This document shows, piece after piece, positions 33,490-42,931 of a stretch of DNA of 64,000 bases. The translations under genes and the position numbers were made by a program. The stretch's first letter is position 1. Each line of letters opens with the position of its first letter. The DNA comes from Virgibacillus_O sediminis. Lineage in GTDB: Bacteria; Bacillota; Bacilli; Bacillales; Amphibacillaceae. The notes under the pieces were generated by a model. That model saw only the letters and a program-made list of their open reading frames with translations, was not told the DNA's origin and made no database searches. The stretch lies in NCBI RefSeq assembly GCF_042643265.1, contig NZ_JBHRRZ010000037.1:1-64000 (forward strand). The letters are read 5' to 3'.

Positions 33490-34606
33490 TGTATTACTAC
33501 CACCAGCAATGATCGGAATCATCGGCGGCGGACAGCTTGGCCGCATGATGGCTATTGCCGCCAAATATATGGGATACCAGGTAGCCGTTCTTGATCCGAC
33601 ACCGAACTGCCCGACAGCACAGGTGGCAGACCGCCAAATAGCCGCCGCCTACGATGATATGGACGCCATTAAAGAACTAACGGAGATCAGTGAAGCAGTT
33701 ACTTACGAGTTTGAAAATGTGGATCTCACTGCTGCCCGCTACATCGAAGAACAGGGGAAGCTGCCACAAGGGGCCCTCGCTCTGGAGATCACTCAGAACA
33801 GGGAGAAGGAGAAAGTCACCATGCGGGATGCCGGCCTTCCTATACCAGAATTCCGGATTGTCCGGAATGGAGCGGAATGCGAAGAGGCATTGGCGGATTT
33901 CTCTTACCCGGCTGTGATTAAAACTTGCAGCGGCGGTTACGATGGGAAAGGGCAAATCAAACTGGAATCCCGGAAGGATGCACAGGATGCCATCGACTTT
34001 GCCGAAAAGCAGGGGCATTGCATCATTGAGGAGTGGCTGGCATTCGATAAGGAAATATCGGTCGTATTCACCAGATCCCTGAACGGGAAAATCTCCTTCT
34101 TTCCACTGTCAGAAAATGAACATAAAGATCATGTCCTCTTTAAGACTACGGTGCCGGCAAACGTGGATAAGAATTTGGAGGCCAAGGCATACGATGCGGC
34201 TGAAAAGCTTGCTGAAAATATGGGCATCGTCGGAACCTTTGCCATAGAAATGTTCGTGAAAGGCGATGAGGTGTTCCTCAATGAAATGGCGCCGCGGCCG
34301 CATAATTCAGGCCATTACTCGATTGAGGCATGCAGCATTTCTCAATTCGGCCAGCATATCCGTGCTATCTGCGGCCTTCCGCTCTCAGAAGTGCGGCTGC
34401 TCAATCCGGCAGTAATGATCAATGTGCTTGGTGAAGATATGGAAGGCACGTTGAAGGCAATGGGTGAAGCGCCGGAGGGATTTGTCCATCTTTATGGAAA
34501 AGCAGAGGCCAAGGTGAAGCGCAAGATGGGGCATATCACTTTTATTGGAGATACACAAGAGGACATAGAACAGCAGATAAAGACATTTGAGGAGGCAAAA
34601 CGATGA
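33470..34606 (+). CDS. purK: N5-carboxyaminoimidazole ribonucleotide synthase
   Basis: ATP-grasp enzyme that carboxylates AIR with bicarbonate and ATP to N5-CAIR. 378 aa, with the N-terminal Rossmann motif IGGGQLGRM after about 16 residues, and the ATP-grasp blocks VIKTCSGGYDGKGQ and EMAPRPHNSGHYSIEACSISQF. The start lies inside purE (20-nt overlap) with GGAG 9 nt upstream; the end overlaps purB by 4 nt. Confidence 0.96.
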   Translation: MNLSRNSVLLPPAMIGIIGGGQLGRMMAIAAKYMGYQVAVLDPTPNCPTAQVADRQIAAAYDDMDAIKELTEISEAVTYEFENVDLTAARYIEEQGKLPQGALALEITQNREKEKVTMRDAGLPIPEFRIVRNGAECEEALADFSYPAVIKTCSGGYDGKGQIKLESRKDAQDAIDFAEKQGHCIIEEWLAFDKEISVVFTRSLNGKISFFPLSENEHKDHVLFKTTVPANVDKNLEAKAYDAAEKLAENMGIVGTFAIEMFVKGDEVFLNEMAPRPHNSGHYSIEACSISQFGQHIRAICGLPLSEVRLLNPAVMINVLGEDMEGTLKAMGEAPEGFVHLYGKAEAKVKRKMGHITFIGDTQEDIEQQIKTFEEAKR

Positions 34607-35907
34607 TTGGACGTTATACACGGGAAGAAATGGGCAGCATCTGGACAGAGGAGAACAAGTTCAAGGCTTGGCTGGAAGTGGAGATTCTGGCCTGTGAAGC
34701 CTGGAGCGAGCTTGGAGTCATTCCGAAAGAGGATGTAAAAAAGCTGCGCGAAAATGCCTCCTTCGATATAGAACGCATTTATGAAATTGAGCAGGAGACC
34801 AGGCATGATGTGGTGGCATTCACCAGAGCCGTGTCTGAAACGCTCGGGGAAGAACGGAAATGGGTCCATTATGGGCTGACCTCCACAGATGTGGTGGATA
34901 CTGCACTTTCCTACCTGCTTAAACAGGCAAATGACATCATCCGCAAAGATTTGAATAACTTCCTGACCATCTTGGGCGAGAAAGCTGTCGAACACCAGCA
35001 TACCGTTATGATGGGCCGGACACATGGGGTCCATGCCGAGCCTACTACCTTCGGGCTGAAGATGGCTCTATGGTATGAAGAAATGAAGCGGAATATCGAA
35101 AGGTTCGAACAGGCCGCAAAGAATGTCGAATTCGGAAAGCTTTCTGGCGCAGTGGGGACTTATGCAAATATAGATCCGTTTGTTGAACAGTATGTATGTG
35201 AAAAGCTTGGTACGACACCTGCACCGGTTTCCACCCAGACATTGCAACGTGATCGCCATGCAGCCTATATGTCGGCATTGGCACTGGTTGCCACGTCCAT
35301 TGAGAAGTTTGCGACGGAAATCCGCGGCCTGCAGAAGACGGAAACAAGGGAAGTGGAAGAGCGTTTTGCCAAAGGCCAGAAAGGTTCCTCGGCGATGCCG
35401 CATAAACGCAACCCGATTGGTTCCGAGAATATGACGGGTATGGCTCGGGTGGTGCGCGGATACATGATGACAGCTTATGAGAATGTATCCCTATGGCATG
35501 AACGGGATATTTCCCACTCTTCCGCAGAGCGTGTCATTCTGCCGGATGCTACGATTGCTGTCAATTATATGTTGAACCGGTTTAGCAATATCGTGAAAAA
35601 TCTTACGGTATTCCCGGAAAATATGAAACGGAATATTGATAAAACGCACGGAGTCATTTTCTCCCAGCGTGTCCTGCTCTCCCTAATTGACAAAGGGATG
35701 GCCCGTGAAGCCGCTTATGACCTTGTACAGCCGAAGGCGATGCAGGCATGGGAAACAGGCACTCATTTCAAGGAGCTGGTGGAAGCAGATGAACAGGTGA
35801 CCTCCAAGCTGACCCAGGCAGAAATTGATGATTGTTTCGATTATACCTACCACCTGAAAAACGTGGATGGAATCTTTGACCGAATCGGACTGAAGAAGGG
35901 TGAATAA
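34603..35907 (+). CDS. purB: Adenylosuccinate lyase
   Basis: Cleaves SAICAR to AICAR in IMP synthesis and adenylosuccinate to AMP in the adenine branch. 434 aa, fumarase/aspartase superfamily, with the signature GSSAMPHKRNPIGSEN around residues 262-277 and the catalytic His in GRTHGVHAEPTTFG near 141. Starts in a 4-nt overlap with purK and ends near purC. Confidence 0.97.
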   Translation: MIGRYTREEMGSIWTEENKFKAWLEVEILACEAWSELGVIPKEDVKKLRENASFDIERIYEIEQETRHDVVAFTRAVSETLGEERKWVHYGLTSTDVVDTALSYLLKQANDIIRKDLNNFLTILGEKAVEHQHTVMMGRTHGVHAEPTTFGLKMALWYEEMKRNIERFEQAAKNVEFGKLSGAVGTYANIDPFVEQYVCEKLGTTPAPVSTQTLQRDRHAAYMSALALVATSIEKFATEIRGLQKTETREVEERFAKGQKGSSAMPHKRNPIGSENMTGMARVVRGYMMTAYENVSLWHERDISHSSAERVILPDATIAVNYMLNRFSNIVKNLTVFPENMKRNIDKTHGVIFSQRVLLSLIDKGMAREAAYDLVQPKAMQAWETGTHFKELVEADEQVTSKLTQAEIDDCFDYTYHLKNVDGIFDRIGLKKGE

Positions 35908-35908
35908 T

Positions 35909-36625
35909 ATGAAGGATGCTCTTTTATATGAGGGGAAGGCGAAGCAGGTCTTTCAAGCAAAAGGAAAGCCCGGACAGCTTGTGTTGTCCTATAAGAATGA
36001 TGCAACAGCATTCAATGGAGAGAAAAAGGCCAACTTTGAAGGGAAGGGGAGGCTGAATAATGAAATTTCAGCCCGCATCTTCACCTCCCTTCAATCCAGA
36101 GGTGTCGAGTCCCATTTCATTGAAAGGCTGAATGAAACAGAGCAGCTGGTACATGAGACAGAAATCATTCCTTTGGAAGTTGTGGTACGCAACTTGGCCA
36201 CAGGCAGCATTACGAAAAGGCTCGGTTTCAGGGAGAAAACATTGTTCGAGCCGCCGTTGGTTGAACTTTTCTATAAAAATGATGACTTGGGTGATCCGCT
36301 CATCAATGATGATCATGCCAAGCTGTTGTCGGATATCACCGACCTGGAGTTGAATCAGGTAAAGGAAAAGGCACTTATTGTCAATGATCGTCTGAGCAGC
36401 CTGTTTGCTTCCATCGGCATCAAACTGGTGGATTTCAAGCTTGAATTCGGAAGGAAGGCAGACGGCACCATTGTGCTCTCCGACGAAATTTCCCCCGATA
36501 CGTGCAGGCTATGGGATTTGGAAACGGAACAAAAACTGGATAAAGATGTATTCCGGCAAGGGACCGGTAATCTGATTGAAGTATATGAAGAAATTCTAAG
36601 GCGTCTGGAGGGACTGTCATGGTAA
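35909..36625 (+). CDS. purC: SAICAR synthetase
   Basis: Joins aspartate to CAIR with ATP, giving SAICAR. 238 aa. Family motifs GKAKQVF near the N-terminus, VVRNLATGS(I/L) around 93-101 and SDEISPDTCRLWD around 190-202 are intact. The start at 35909 is preferred to a GTG at 35900 that lies inside purB; AGAAGGG is 9 nt upstream. It overlaps purS by 7 nt. Confidence 0.96.
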   Translation: MKDALLYEGKAKQVFQAKGKPGQLVLSYKNDATAFNGEKKANFEGKGRLNNEISARIFTSLQSRGVESHFIERLNETEQLVHETEIIPLEVVVRNLATGSITKRLGFREKTLFEPPLVELFYKNDDLGDPLINDDHAKLLSDITDLELNQVKEKALIVNDRLSSLFASIGIKLVDFKLEFGRKADGTIVLSDEISPDTCRLWDLETEQKLDKDVFRQGTGNLIEVYEEILRRLEGLSW

Positions 36626-36870
36626 AGGTAACGGTACATGTAACATTGCGTCAAGGTGTTTTGGATCCACAAGGGAAGGCAATCAAGGATTCCTTGAATT
36701 CGCTGGGATACGCGGAAGTGGAAGATGCAAGGGTAGGCAAATCAATTGAACTGATGGTAGAAGAAGGCCCGGACTTGGAAGCGCGAGTGGAGGAAATGTG
36801 CAAAAAACTCCTCGCCAATCCTGTGATGGAAGACTATCGGATAGAGGTAGAGGGGGCTGTTCGCTCGTGA
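36619..36870 (+). CDS. purS: FGAM synthase subunit PurS
   Basis: Small structural subunit that holds PurQ and PurL together in the three-part formylglycinamidine ribonucleotide synthase of Gram-positive bacteria. 83 aa, with the family start KV.V.VTLR.GVLDPQGKA and an alpha/beta ferredoxin-like length. It overlaps purC by 7 nt and its stop codon is inside the purQ start. Confidence 0.96.
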   Translation: MVKVTVHVTLRQGVLDPQGKAIKDSLNSLGYAEVEDARVGKSIELMVEEGPDLEARVEEMCKKLLANPVMEDYRIEVEGAVRS

Positions 36871-37550
36871 AGTTTGCTGTCATCGTTTTCCCGGGGTCCA
36901 ATTGTGACAGGGATATGTATCATGCCGTGAAAGAAGTGCTGGGAATGGATGCAGATTTGGTCTGGTATCAAAATAGCAATCTAGAAGACTATGATGCCAT
37001 CCTGCTTCCTGGAGGTTTCTCCTATGGGGACTATCTAAGATCAGGAGCTGTTGCGTCTGCTTCGGATGTAGTCCAGCAAATTAAGGAACATGCAGCCAAA
37101 GGAAAACCGGTACTCGGCATCTGCAACGGTTTTCAGGTGCTGACCGAATCCGGTCTGCTGCCAGGTGCACTTATGCGCAATAAGAATCTTTCCTTTATGT
37201 GCCATCAGGAAACATTGGTGGTCGAGAATAATCAGACAGCCTTTACATCCGGCTATGAGCGGGGAGAAACAGTAAGATTTCCGATCGCCCACGGGGAAGG
37301 GAACTACTTCTGTGATGAAGCAACACTGGAAGAGCTGAAGGAAAATGATCAAATCGTCTTCACCTATCAGAACAACCCTAACGGCTCGGTTGCCGATATT
37401 GCCGGGATTGTCAATAAAGAGGGGAATGTTTTTGGAATGATGCCACATCCAGAGCGTGCAGTGGAGAAACTGCTCGGCAGCGATGACGGACTGAAACTAT
37501 TTCAATCGATGATAAAGAAGTGGGGGTACACCTATGCTGCAAACGTCTGA
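36867..37550 (+). CDS. purQ: FGAM synthase glutaminase subunit PurQ
   Basis: Supplies ammonia from glutamine to PurL. 227 aa, class I amidotransferase with catalytic Cys in GICNGFQVL near residue 86 and the MMPHPERA motif near 193-200. Translation starts at GTG 36867, which overlaps the purS stop; the longer frame upstream runs through purS and does not match the family. It overlaps purL by 17 nt. Confidence 0.96.
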   Translation: MKFAVIVFPGSNCDRDMYHAVKEVLGMDADLVWYQNSNLEDYDAILLPGGFSYGDYLRSGAVASASDVVQQIKEHAAKGKPVLGICNGFQVLTESGLLPGALMRNKNLSFMCHQETLVVENNQTAFTSGYERGETVRFPIAHGEGNYFCDEATLEELKENDQIVFTYQNNPNGSVADIAGIVNKEGNVFGMMPHPERAVEKLLGSDDGLKLFQSMIKKWGYTYAANV

Positions 37551-39762
37551 GATCAGCCCGGAACAAGTTGAACAGGATAAGCTCTATAGGGAAATGGGAT
37601 TAAGCGACCAAGAGTACGAGATGGTTAAAAATATATTGAAGAGGCGCCCGAATTTCACGGAAACTGGAATTTTCTCGGTAATGTGGTCGGAGCATTGCAG
37701 CTACAAAACATCCAAGCCGCTCCTGAAGAGGTTTCCGACTAAGGCTCCACATGTCCTTCAAGGTCCGGGAGAGGGTGCAGGTGTCATTGACATCGGAGAC
37801 AACCAGGCAGTCGTCTTCAAAATAGAGAGCCATAACCACCCATCGGCCGTTGAACCGTATCAGGGTGCAGCTACAGGTGTCGGAGGCATTCTCCGTGACG
37901 TATTTTCCATGGGAGCACGGCCGGTAGCATTGATGAATTCATTAAGGTTCGGTAATTTGACCACGGATCGTGTGAAGTATTTGTTCAGTGAAGTAGTAAA
38001 CGGCATTGCCGGCTATGGAAACTGTGTCGGTGTTCCGACAGTAGGCGGGGAAGTCCAGTTTGATGAGAGCTACGAGGACAACCCATTGGTTAATGCAATG
38101 GCAATTGGATTGATCAATCATGATGACATCCAGAAAGGGCTTGCGTCCGGCGTCGGCAACACGGTCATCTACGCAGGAGCTCCTACTGGAAGAGACGGCA
38201 TCCATGGAGCCACTTTCGCTTCGGATGACCTGGGAGAGGATTCTGACAAGGACCGCCCTTCCGTACAAGTCGGTGATCCTTTTATGGAAAAACTGCTGAT
38301 CGAAGCATCCTTGGAAGTTATTCATTGTGAAGCATTGGTTGGTATGCAGGACATGGGCGCTGCGGGACTTACTTCTTCCGCCAGTGAAATGGCAAGTAAA
38401 GCGGGTACCGGAATGGAGATGGACCTGGACGCAGTACCACAGCGGGAACAAAATATGAGTGCATATGAAATGATGCTTTCCGAATCACAAGAGCGTATGC
38501 TGCTTGTAGCAGAAAAGGGCCGTGAACAAGAAATTATCTCAGTATTCGAAAAATACGGTCTTGAAGCAGTAGCTGTCGGGAAGGTCATCGAGGAAAAGGT
38601 GTTCCGGATTAAACAGCACGGAGAAGTAAAGGCAGATATTCCGGTTGATGCTTTGGCTGAAGAGGCACCTATCTTCCACCTGCCATCCGAAGAGGCGAAG
38701 TACTATCAGGAATTTCAGCAGATGGAAGTATCCAAGCCGAAAGTGGACGATCATACAGAAATGTTGAAAACGCTGCTTAAGCAGCCGACAATCGCCAGCA
38801 AGGAATGGGTCTATGACCAATACGATTCCATGGTCCAGACCAACACGGTGTTTACACCTGGTTCAGATTCAGCCGTTATTCGTGTGAAGGGGACAGATAA
38901 AGCATTGGCAATCACCACGGATTGCAACTCACGCTACATGTATTTGGATCCGGAAACAGGCGGAAAGATTGCTGTGGCAGAAGCAGCTAGGAATATTGTC
39001 TGCTCCGGTGCCAAACCTCTAGGAATCACCGATGGACTTAATTTCGGAAATCCTACCAACCCGGAAGTCTTCTGGCAGATGGAAAAAAGTGTGGACGGCA
39101 TGAGTGAAGCATGTACCGCCCTTGGTACACCGGTTATTGGAGGCAATGTCTCCCTTTATAATCAATCCAAAGGCAAGGCAATTTTCCCGACGCCGATTGT
39201 CGGGATGGTCGGCATGCATGAAAGCTTGGACCATATCACTCCGAGTCATTTCCAGGCAGCAGGTGATCTGATCTACCAAATCGGCGAAGCAGAGGCAGAG
39301 TTTGGCGGCAGTGAATTGCAGCAAGTTGTTCATGGGAAATATGAGGGCAAAGCACCTCGAATCGATATGGAACTGGAAGCAGAAAGGCAGAGCCAGCTTC
39401 TCGAGGCAATTAAACAGGGGACCGTCCAGTCGGCACATGATCTCGCTGAAGGAGGACTGGCCGTAGCGCTGGCAGAGAGTTTGTTTGCTAAGGATGGACT
39501 CGGCGCCGATGTGGAAGTGGTTGGGGACGCAACCACCGCATTATTCAGTGAAACCCAGTCCCGTTTCTTGGTTTCTGTACAGCCTGAGAAGAAAGAAGAC
39601 TTTGAAAAGATGGTAAAAGATGCGAAGCTGATTGGTGCAGTTACTGCAGACGGCATCTGTTCTGTGAAAGTGGGAGAGAAGCAGGCAGTGAAGGAAGACA
39701 CGGATAAATTAAAAGAAATCTGGAAAGGAGCTATCCCATGCTTGCTGAACTCAAGGGCATAA
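37534..39762 (+). CDS. purL: FGAM synthase subunit PurL
   Basis: ATP-dependent synthetase subunit that converts FGAR to FGAM with ammonia from PurQ. 742 aa, the short PurL form with two AIR-synthase-like halves. Motifs include MWSEHCSYKTSKPLL near 50-64, KIESHNHPSAVEPYQGAATGVGG (start near 91) and GGNVSLYN near 531. The start lies within purQ and the end overlaps purF by 25 nt. Confidence 0.97.
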   Translation: MLQTSEISPEQVEQDKLYREMGLSDQEYEMVKNILKRRPNFTETGIFSVMWSEHCSYKTSKPLLKRFPTKAPHVLQGPGEGAGVIDIGDNQAVVFKIESHNHPSAVEPYQGAATGVGGILRDVFSMGARPVALMNSLRFGNLTTDRVKYLFSEVVNGIAGYGNCVGVPTVGGEVQFDESYEDNPLVNAMAIGLINHDDIQKGLASGVGNTVIYAGAPTGRDGIHGATFASDDLGEDSDKDRPSVQVGDPFMEKLLIEASLEVIHCEALVGMQDMGAAGLTSSASEMASKAGTGMEMDLDAVPQREQNMSAYEMMLSESQERMLLVAEKGREQEIISVFEKYGLEAVAVGKVIEEKVFRIKQHGEVKADIPVDALAEEAPIFHLPSEEAKYYQEFQQMEVSKPKVDDHTEMLKTLLKQPTIASKEWVYDQYDSMVQTNTVFTPGSDSAVIRVKGTDKALAITTDCNSRYMYLDPETGGKIAVAEAARNIVCSGAKPLGITDGLNFGNPTNPEVFWQMEKSVDGMSEACTALGTPVIGGNVSLYNQSKGKAIFPTPIVGMVGMHESLDHITPSHFQAAGDLIYQIGEAEAEFGGSELQQVVHGKYEGKAPRIDMELEAERQSQLLEAIKQGTVQSAHDLAEGGLAVALAESLFAKDGLGADVEVVGDATTALFSETQSRFLVSVQPEKKEDFEKMVKDAKLIGAVTADGICSVKVGEKQAVKEDTDKLKEIWKGAIPCLLNSRA

Positions 39763-41147
39763 ACGAGGAATGTGGCGTATTTGGAATATGGGGGCATGAC
39801 AAGGCGGCTGAACTGGCTTATTACGGACTGCATTCCATGCAGCACCGTGGCCAGGAAGGGGCTGGCGTGGCTGTCACCGATGGACAAGAGATTAAGGCCC
39901 ATAAAGGATTAGGGCTGGTCAACGACGTATTCAAGCATGCCAAGTTCGAGGAGCTGAAGGGCCGTGCAGCTGTCGGCCATGTGCGATACTCCACCCAGGG
40001 CGGCAAAGGAATTGAGAATGTCCAGCCGCTGCTGTTCCATTCCCAGGCAGGAAGTATGGCACTTGCCCATAATGGGAACCTCGTCAATGCCCATCAGCTG
40101 CGCGGAGAACTGGAATTGCAGGGGAGCATTCTGCAGACGTCATCCGACACCGAAGTACTCGCACATTTAATTAAAAGGAGCGGAATGGAAACTACAGAAA
40201 CATCCATCTCCAGCGCCTTGACGCGCATTAAGGGTGCCTATGCCTACCTGATTTTGAAAGAGGATAAGATGTATGCAGCACTGGATCCTGTAGGTATCCG
40301 CCCGCTTTCTATCGGACGTCTTGGAAGTGCATATATAGTAGCCTCGGAAACATGTGCATTGGATCAGGTCGGCGCCACCTTTGAAAGGGAAGTGCTGCCG
40401 GGTGAGCTCGTGACCATCAGTGATGAAGGCATCGAATCCACCCAGTTTGCTATGCCGAGACAGCGTAATTTGTGTGCCATGGAATATGTGTATCTGTCCA
40501 GGCCCGACAGCAATGTCAATCTGGTGAATGTCCATGCCTCAAGGAAGCAGATGGGCAAGGAGCTGGCCAAGGAAGCGCCGGCGGATGCGGATATCGTCGT
40601 CGGTGTTCCAGATTCCAGCATCTCAGCAGCCATCGGTTATGCCGAGGAAACCGGTCTTCCGTATGAGATGGGAATCATTAAAAACCGCTATGTCGGCCGT
40701 ACGTTTATCCAGCCTTCCCAGGAACTCAGGGAACAAGGCGTCCGGATGAAACTTTCACCAGTCAGAGGTATTGTTGAAGGAAAAAGCATTGTCATGATTG
40801 ATGACTCGATTGTCCGGGGTACAACCAGCCGGCGTATCGTTCAGATGCTGAAAGAAGCTGGAGCTGCAGAAGTGCATGTGCGTATTGCATCCCCCTCCAT
40901 CCAGCATCCTTGCTATTATGGAATCGATATGTCAACGAGGGACGAACTGATTGCTGCCAATAACACACCGGAAGAAATCAGTGACATCATCGGTGCGGAC
41001 AGCGTTTCCTATCTATCCGAAGCAGGACTTGAAAAGGCAATAGTTAAAGACGACACCCTCAGCCAGGGGATCTGTACTGCCTGCATGACCGGGAAATATC
41101 CGGTGAAAGAGGGAAATAACAAGGAAATGTCCCATACCAACTCCTGA
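39738..41147 (+). CDS. purF: Amidophosphoribosyltransferase
   Basis: First committed step of purine synthesis: PRPP plus glutamine to phosphoribosylamine. 469 aa. As in B. subtilis, an 11-residue propeptide precedes the N-terminal nucleophile Cys12 (CGVFGIWG). The PRPP-binding motif VMIDDSIVRGTTS is near 352-364. Cys residues in HPCYYGID and GICTACMTG, with one before them, fit the 4Fe-4S cluster of the Bacillus enzyme. It overlaps purL by 25 nt and is followed by a 189-nt gap before purM with no gene. Confidence 0.97.
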   Translation: MLAELKGINEECGVFGIWGHDKAAELAYYGLHSMQHRGQEGAGVAVTDGQEIKAHKGLGLVNDVFKHAKFEELKGRAAVGHVRYSTQGGKGIENVQPLLFHSQAGSMALAHNGNLVNAHQLRGELELQGSILQTSSDTEVLAHLIKRSGMETTETSISSALTRIKGAYAYLILKEDKMYAALDPVGIRPLSIGRLGSAYIVASETCALDQVGATFEREVLPGELVTISDEGIESTQFAMPRQRNLCAMEYVYLSRPDSNVNLVNVHASRKQMGKELAKEAPADADIVVGVPDSSISAAIGYAEETGLPYEMGIIKNRYVGRTFIQPSQELREQGVRMKLSPVRGIVEGKSIVMIDDSIVRGTTSRRIVQMLKEAGAAEVHVRIASPSIQHPCYYGIDMSTRDELIAANNTPEEISDIIGADSVSYLSEAGLEKAIVKDDTLSQGICTACMTGKYPVKEGNNKEMSHTNS

Positions 41148-41336
41148 TGAGGAGCAGCGGGCGGGAGAGTGGAGAGCCTTTGAAGAGTGGGTTCAGCTTT
41201 AAGAAATGGCGAAGTCCACTGGATATAAGAGTTTTTGAACCCTCGTCGGGAAGGCTTTCATGCTCTTCCTGCCTGCACTCTTCAACCTATAATGAACAAT
41301 ATTACTACCCGACAAAATTACAGAAAAGGTGGGTCC

Positions 41337-42359
41337 ATGATGTCGAACATATATAAAGATGCCGGTGTGGATGTGGAAAGGGGCTATGAAGCCGTTGAGC
41401 GCATGAAGAAGCATATTGCAAAAACTGCCAGACCTGAAGTGCTTGGCGGAATCGGCGCATTTGCCGGTCTGTTCGATCTGACCCCATTCACATTTAAGGA
41501 GCCGGTTCTCGTATCCGGCACAGACGGTGTGGGCACGAAGCTGAAACTTGCCTTCGAACTTGATAAACATGATACAGTAGGTGAGGACTTGGTTGCCATG
41601 TGTGTGAATGATATTGCGGCACAAGGAGCCCAGCCGCTGTTCTTCCTTGATTATATTGCCTGCGGAAAAAATGATCCGTCCATGATCGAACAGATTGTTG
41701 CAGGAATTTCCAATGGCTGTGCCAGCGCCGGTGCTGCCTTGATCGGCGGAGAGACGGCAGAAATGCCGGGGATGTATCAGGAAAATGAGTATGATCTGGC
41801 AGGTTTTACGGTGGGGATTGCTGAAAAGTCGAAGCTAATTACCGGGGAAACCATCCGGCCGGGAGATGTCCTGGTCGGTCTCCCGTCAAGCGGTATCCAT
41901 TCCAACGGCTATTCGCTTGTCCGGAAGGTTGTTGCAGACCTGGATTTGGAAAAAACGTATGAAGGGTTATCCGCACCATTAGGCGAGGTGCTGTTGACAC
42001 CTACTAAGATTTATGCCAAGGCCATGGCGGAATTGCAGAAGGACTATGATGTAAAGGGGATCTCCCATATCACGGGCGGCGGCTTTTATGAGAACCTCCC
42101 ACGGATGCTTCCAGAAGGATTGGGTGTCGAGCTTGATCCCCGCAGTTGGGAAGTGCCTGAAATCTTTACCTTTTTACAGGAACAGGGGAATCTTCCGCTT
42201 GATGAAATGTACGGTGTCTTCAATATGGGAATCGGCATGGTGCTGGCCGTCGACGAAGCCGAGGCAGAAGATGTGATTCGCATCTTGAAGCAGAATGGCG
42301 AGCAGGCTTCCATTATTGGCATGGTAACAGGTGAAGAAGGGGTGCATTTCCTGAAATGA
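41337..42359 (+). CDS. purM: Phosphoribosylformylglycinamidine cyclo-ligase
   Basis: AIR synthetase: closes FGAM to AIR with ATP. 340 aa (339 if the second of two adjacent ATGs is used). Motifs include VSGTDGVGTKLKLAF near 61-75, GGETAEMPGMY near 141-151 and HITGGGFYENLPRML near 244-258. AAAAGGTGGG is placed just before the ATG pair; the longer open frame from 41235 is non-coding. It overlaps purN by 4 nt. Confidence 0.96.
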   Translation: MMSNIYKDAGVDVERGYEAVERMKKHIAKTARPEVLGGIGAFAGLFDLTPFTFKEPVLVSGTDGVGTKLKLAFELDKHDTVGEDLVAMCVNDIAAQGAQPLFFLDYIACGKNDPSMIEQIVAGISNGCASAGAALIGGETAEMPGMYQENEYDLAGFTVGIAEKSKLITGETIRPGDVLVGLPSSGIHSNGYSLVRKVVADLDLEKTYEGLSAPLGEVLLTPTKIYAKAMAELQKDYDVKGISHITGGGFYENLPRMLPEGLGVELDPRSWEVPEIFTFLQEQGNLPLDEMYGVFNMGIGMVLAVDEAEAEDVIRILKQNGEQASIIGMVTGEEGVHFLK

Positions 42360-42922
42360 AAAAAGTAAAAGCAGCCGTTTTTGCCTCGGGTACGGGGAGT
42401 AATTTCCAGGCAATCATAGAGGCGGAGAGCATGGCCTGCGAGATAGCTGTACTCGTCTGTGACCAGCCTGGCGCGACGGTTATCGAGAAGGCAGAAGCAT
42501 ATGGAGTGCCGGTGTTTTCCTTCCGTGCAAAAGACTTTTCATCCAAAGAACATTATGAGCAGGAGATTGTTTCCTGGCTGAAGAAAGATGGAGTGGAATG
42601 GATTTTTCTTGCCGGCTATATGCGAATCTGCGGACCGACTTTACTGCGCGCTTTTAAGGAACGTATCGTAAATATCCATCCGTCCCTGCTGCCTGATTTC
42701 CCAGGGAAAGATGCAATCGGCCAGGCTTTTAAAGCCAAGGCGGACATCACCGGGGTAACCGTCCACTATATTGATGAAGGAATCGATACAGGGCCAATCA
42801 TTGCCCAGCAGGAAGTTCCAGTCATGCCAGGCGATTCGGAAGAAACACTAAAAAAGAGGATACAAGCCGTGGAACATCAGCTGTACCCGGCAACCATCAA
42901 TGAGCTAATTTTAACAAAGTGA
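42356..42922 (+). CDS. purN: Phosphoribosylglycinamide formyltransferase
   Basis: Transfers a formyl group from 10-formyl-THF to GAR. 188 aa. The start VFASGTGSNFQAI, the catalytic block IVNIHPSLLPDFPGKDA near 105-121 and VHYIDEGIDTGPII near 136-149 are all typical. Catalytic Asn-His-Asp residues are present. It is coupled to purM by a 4-nt overlap. Confidence 0.97.
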   Translation: MKKVKAAVFASGTGSNFQAIIEAESMACEIAVLVCDQPGATVIEKAEAYGVPVFSFRAKDFSSKEHYEQEIVSWLKKDGVEWIFLAGYMRICGPTLLRAFKERIVNIHPSLLPDFPGKDAIGQAFKAKADITGVTVHYIDEGIDTGPIIAQQEVPVMPGDSEETLKKRIQAVEHQLYPATINELILTK

Positions 42923-42931
42923 GGGATATTC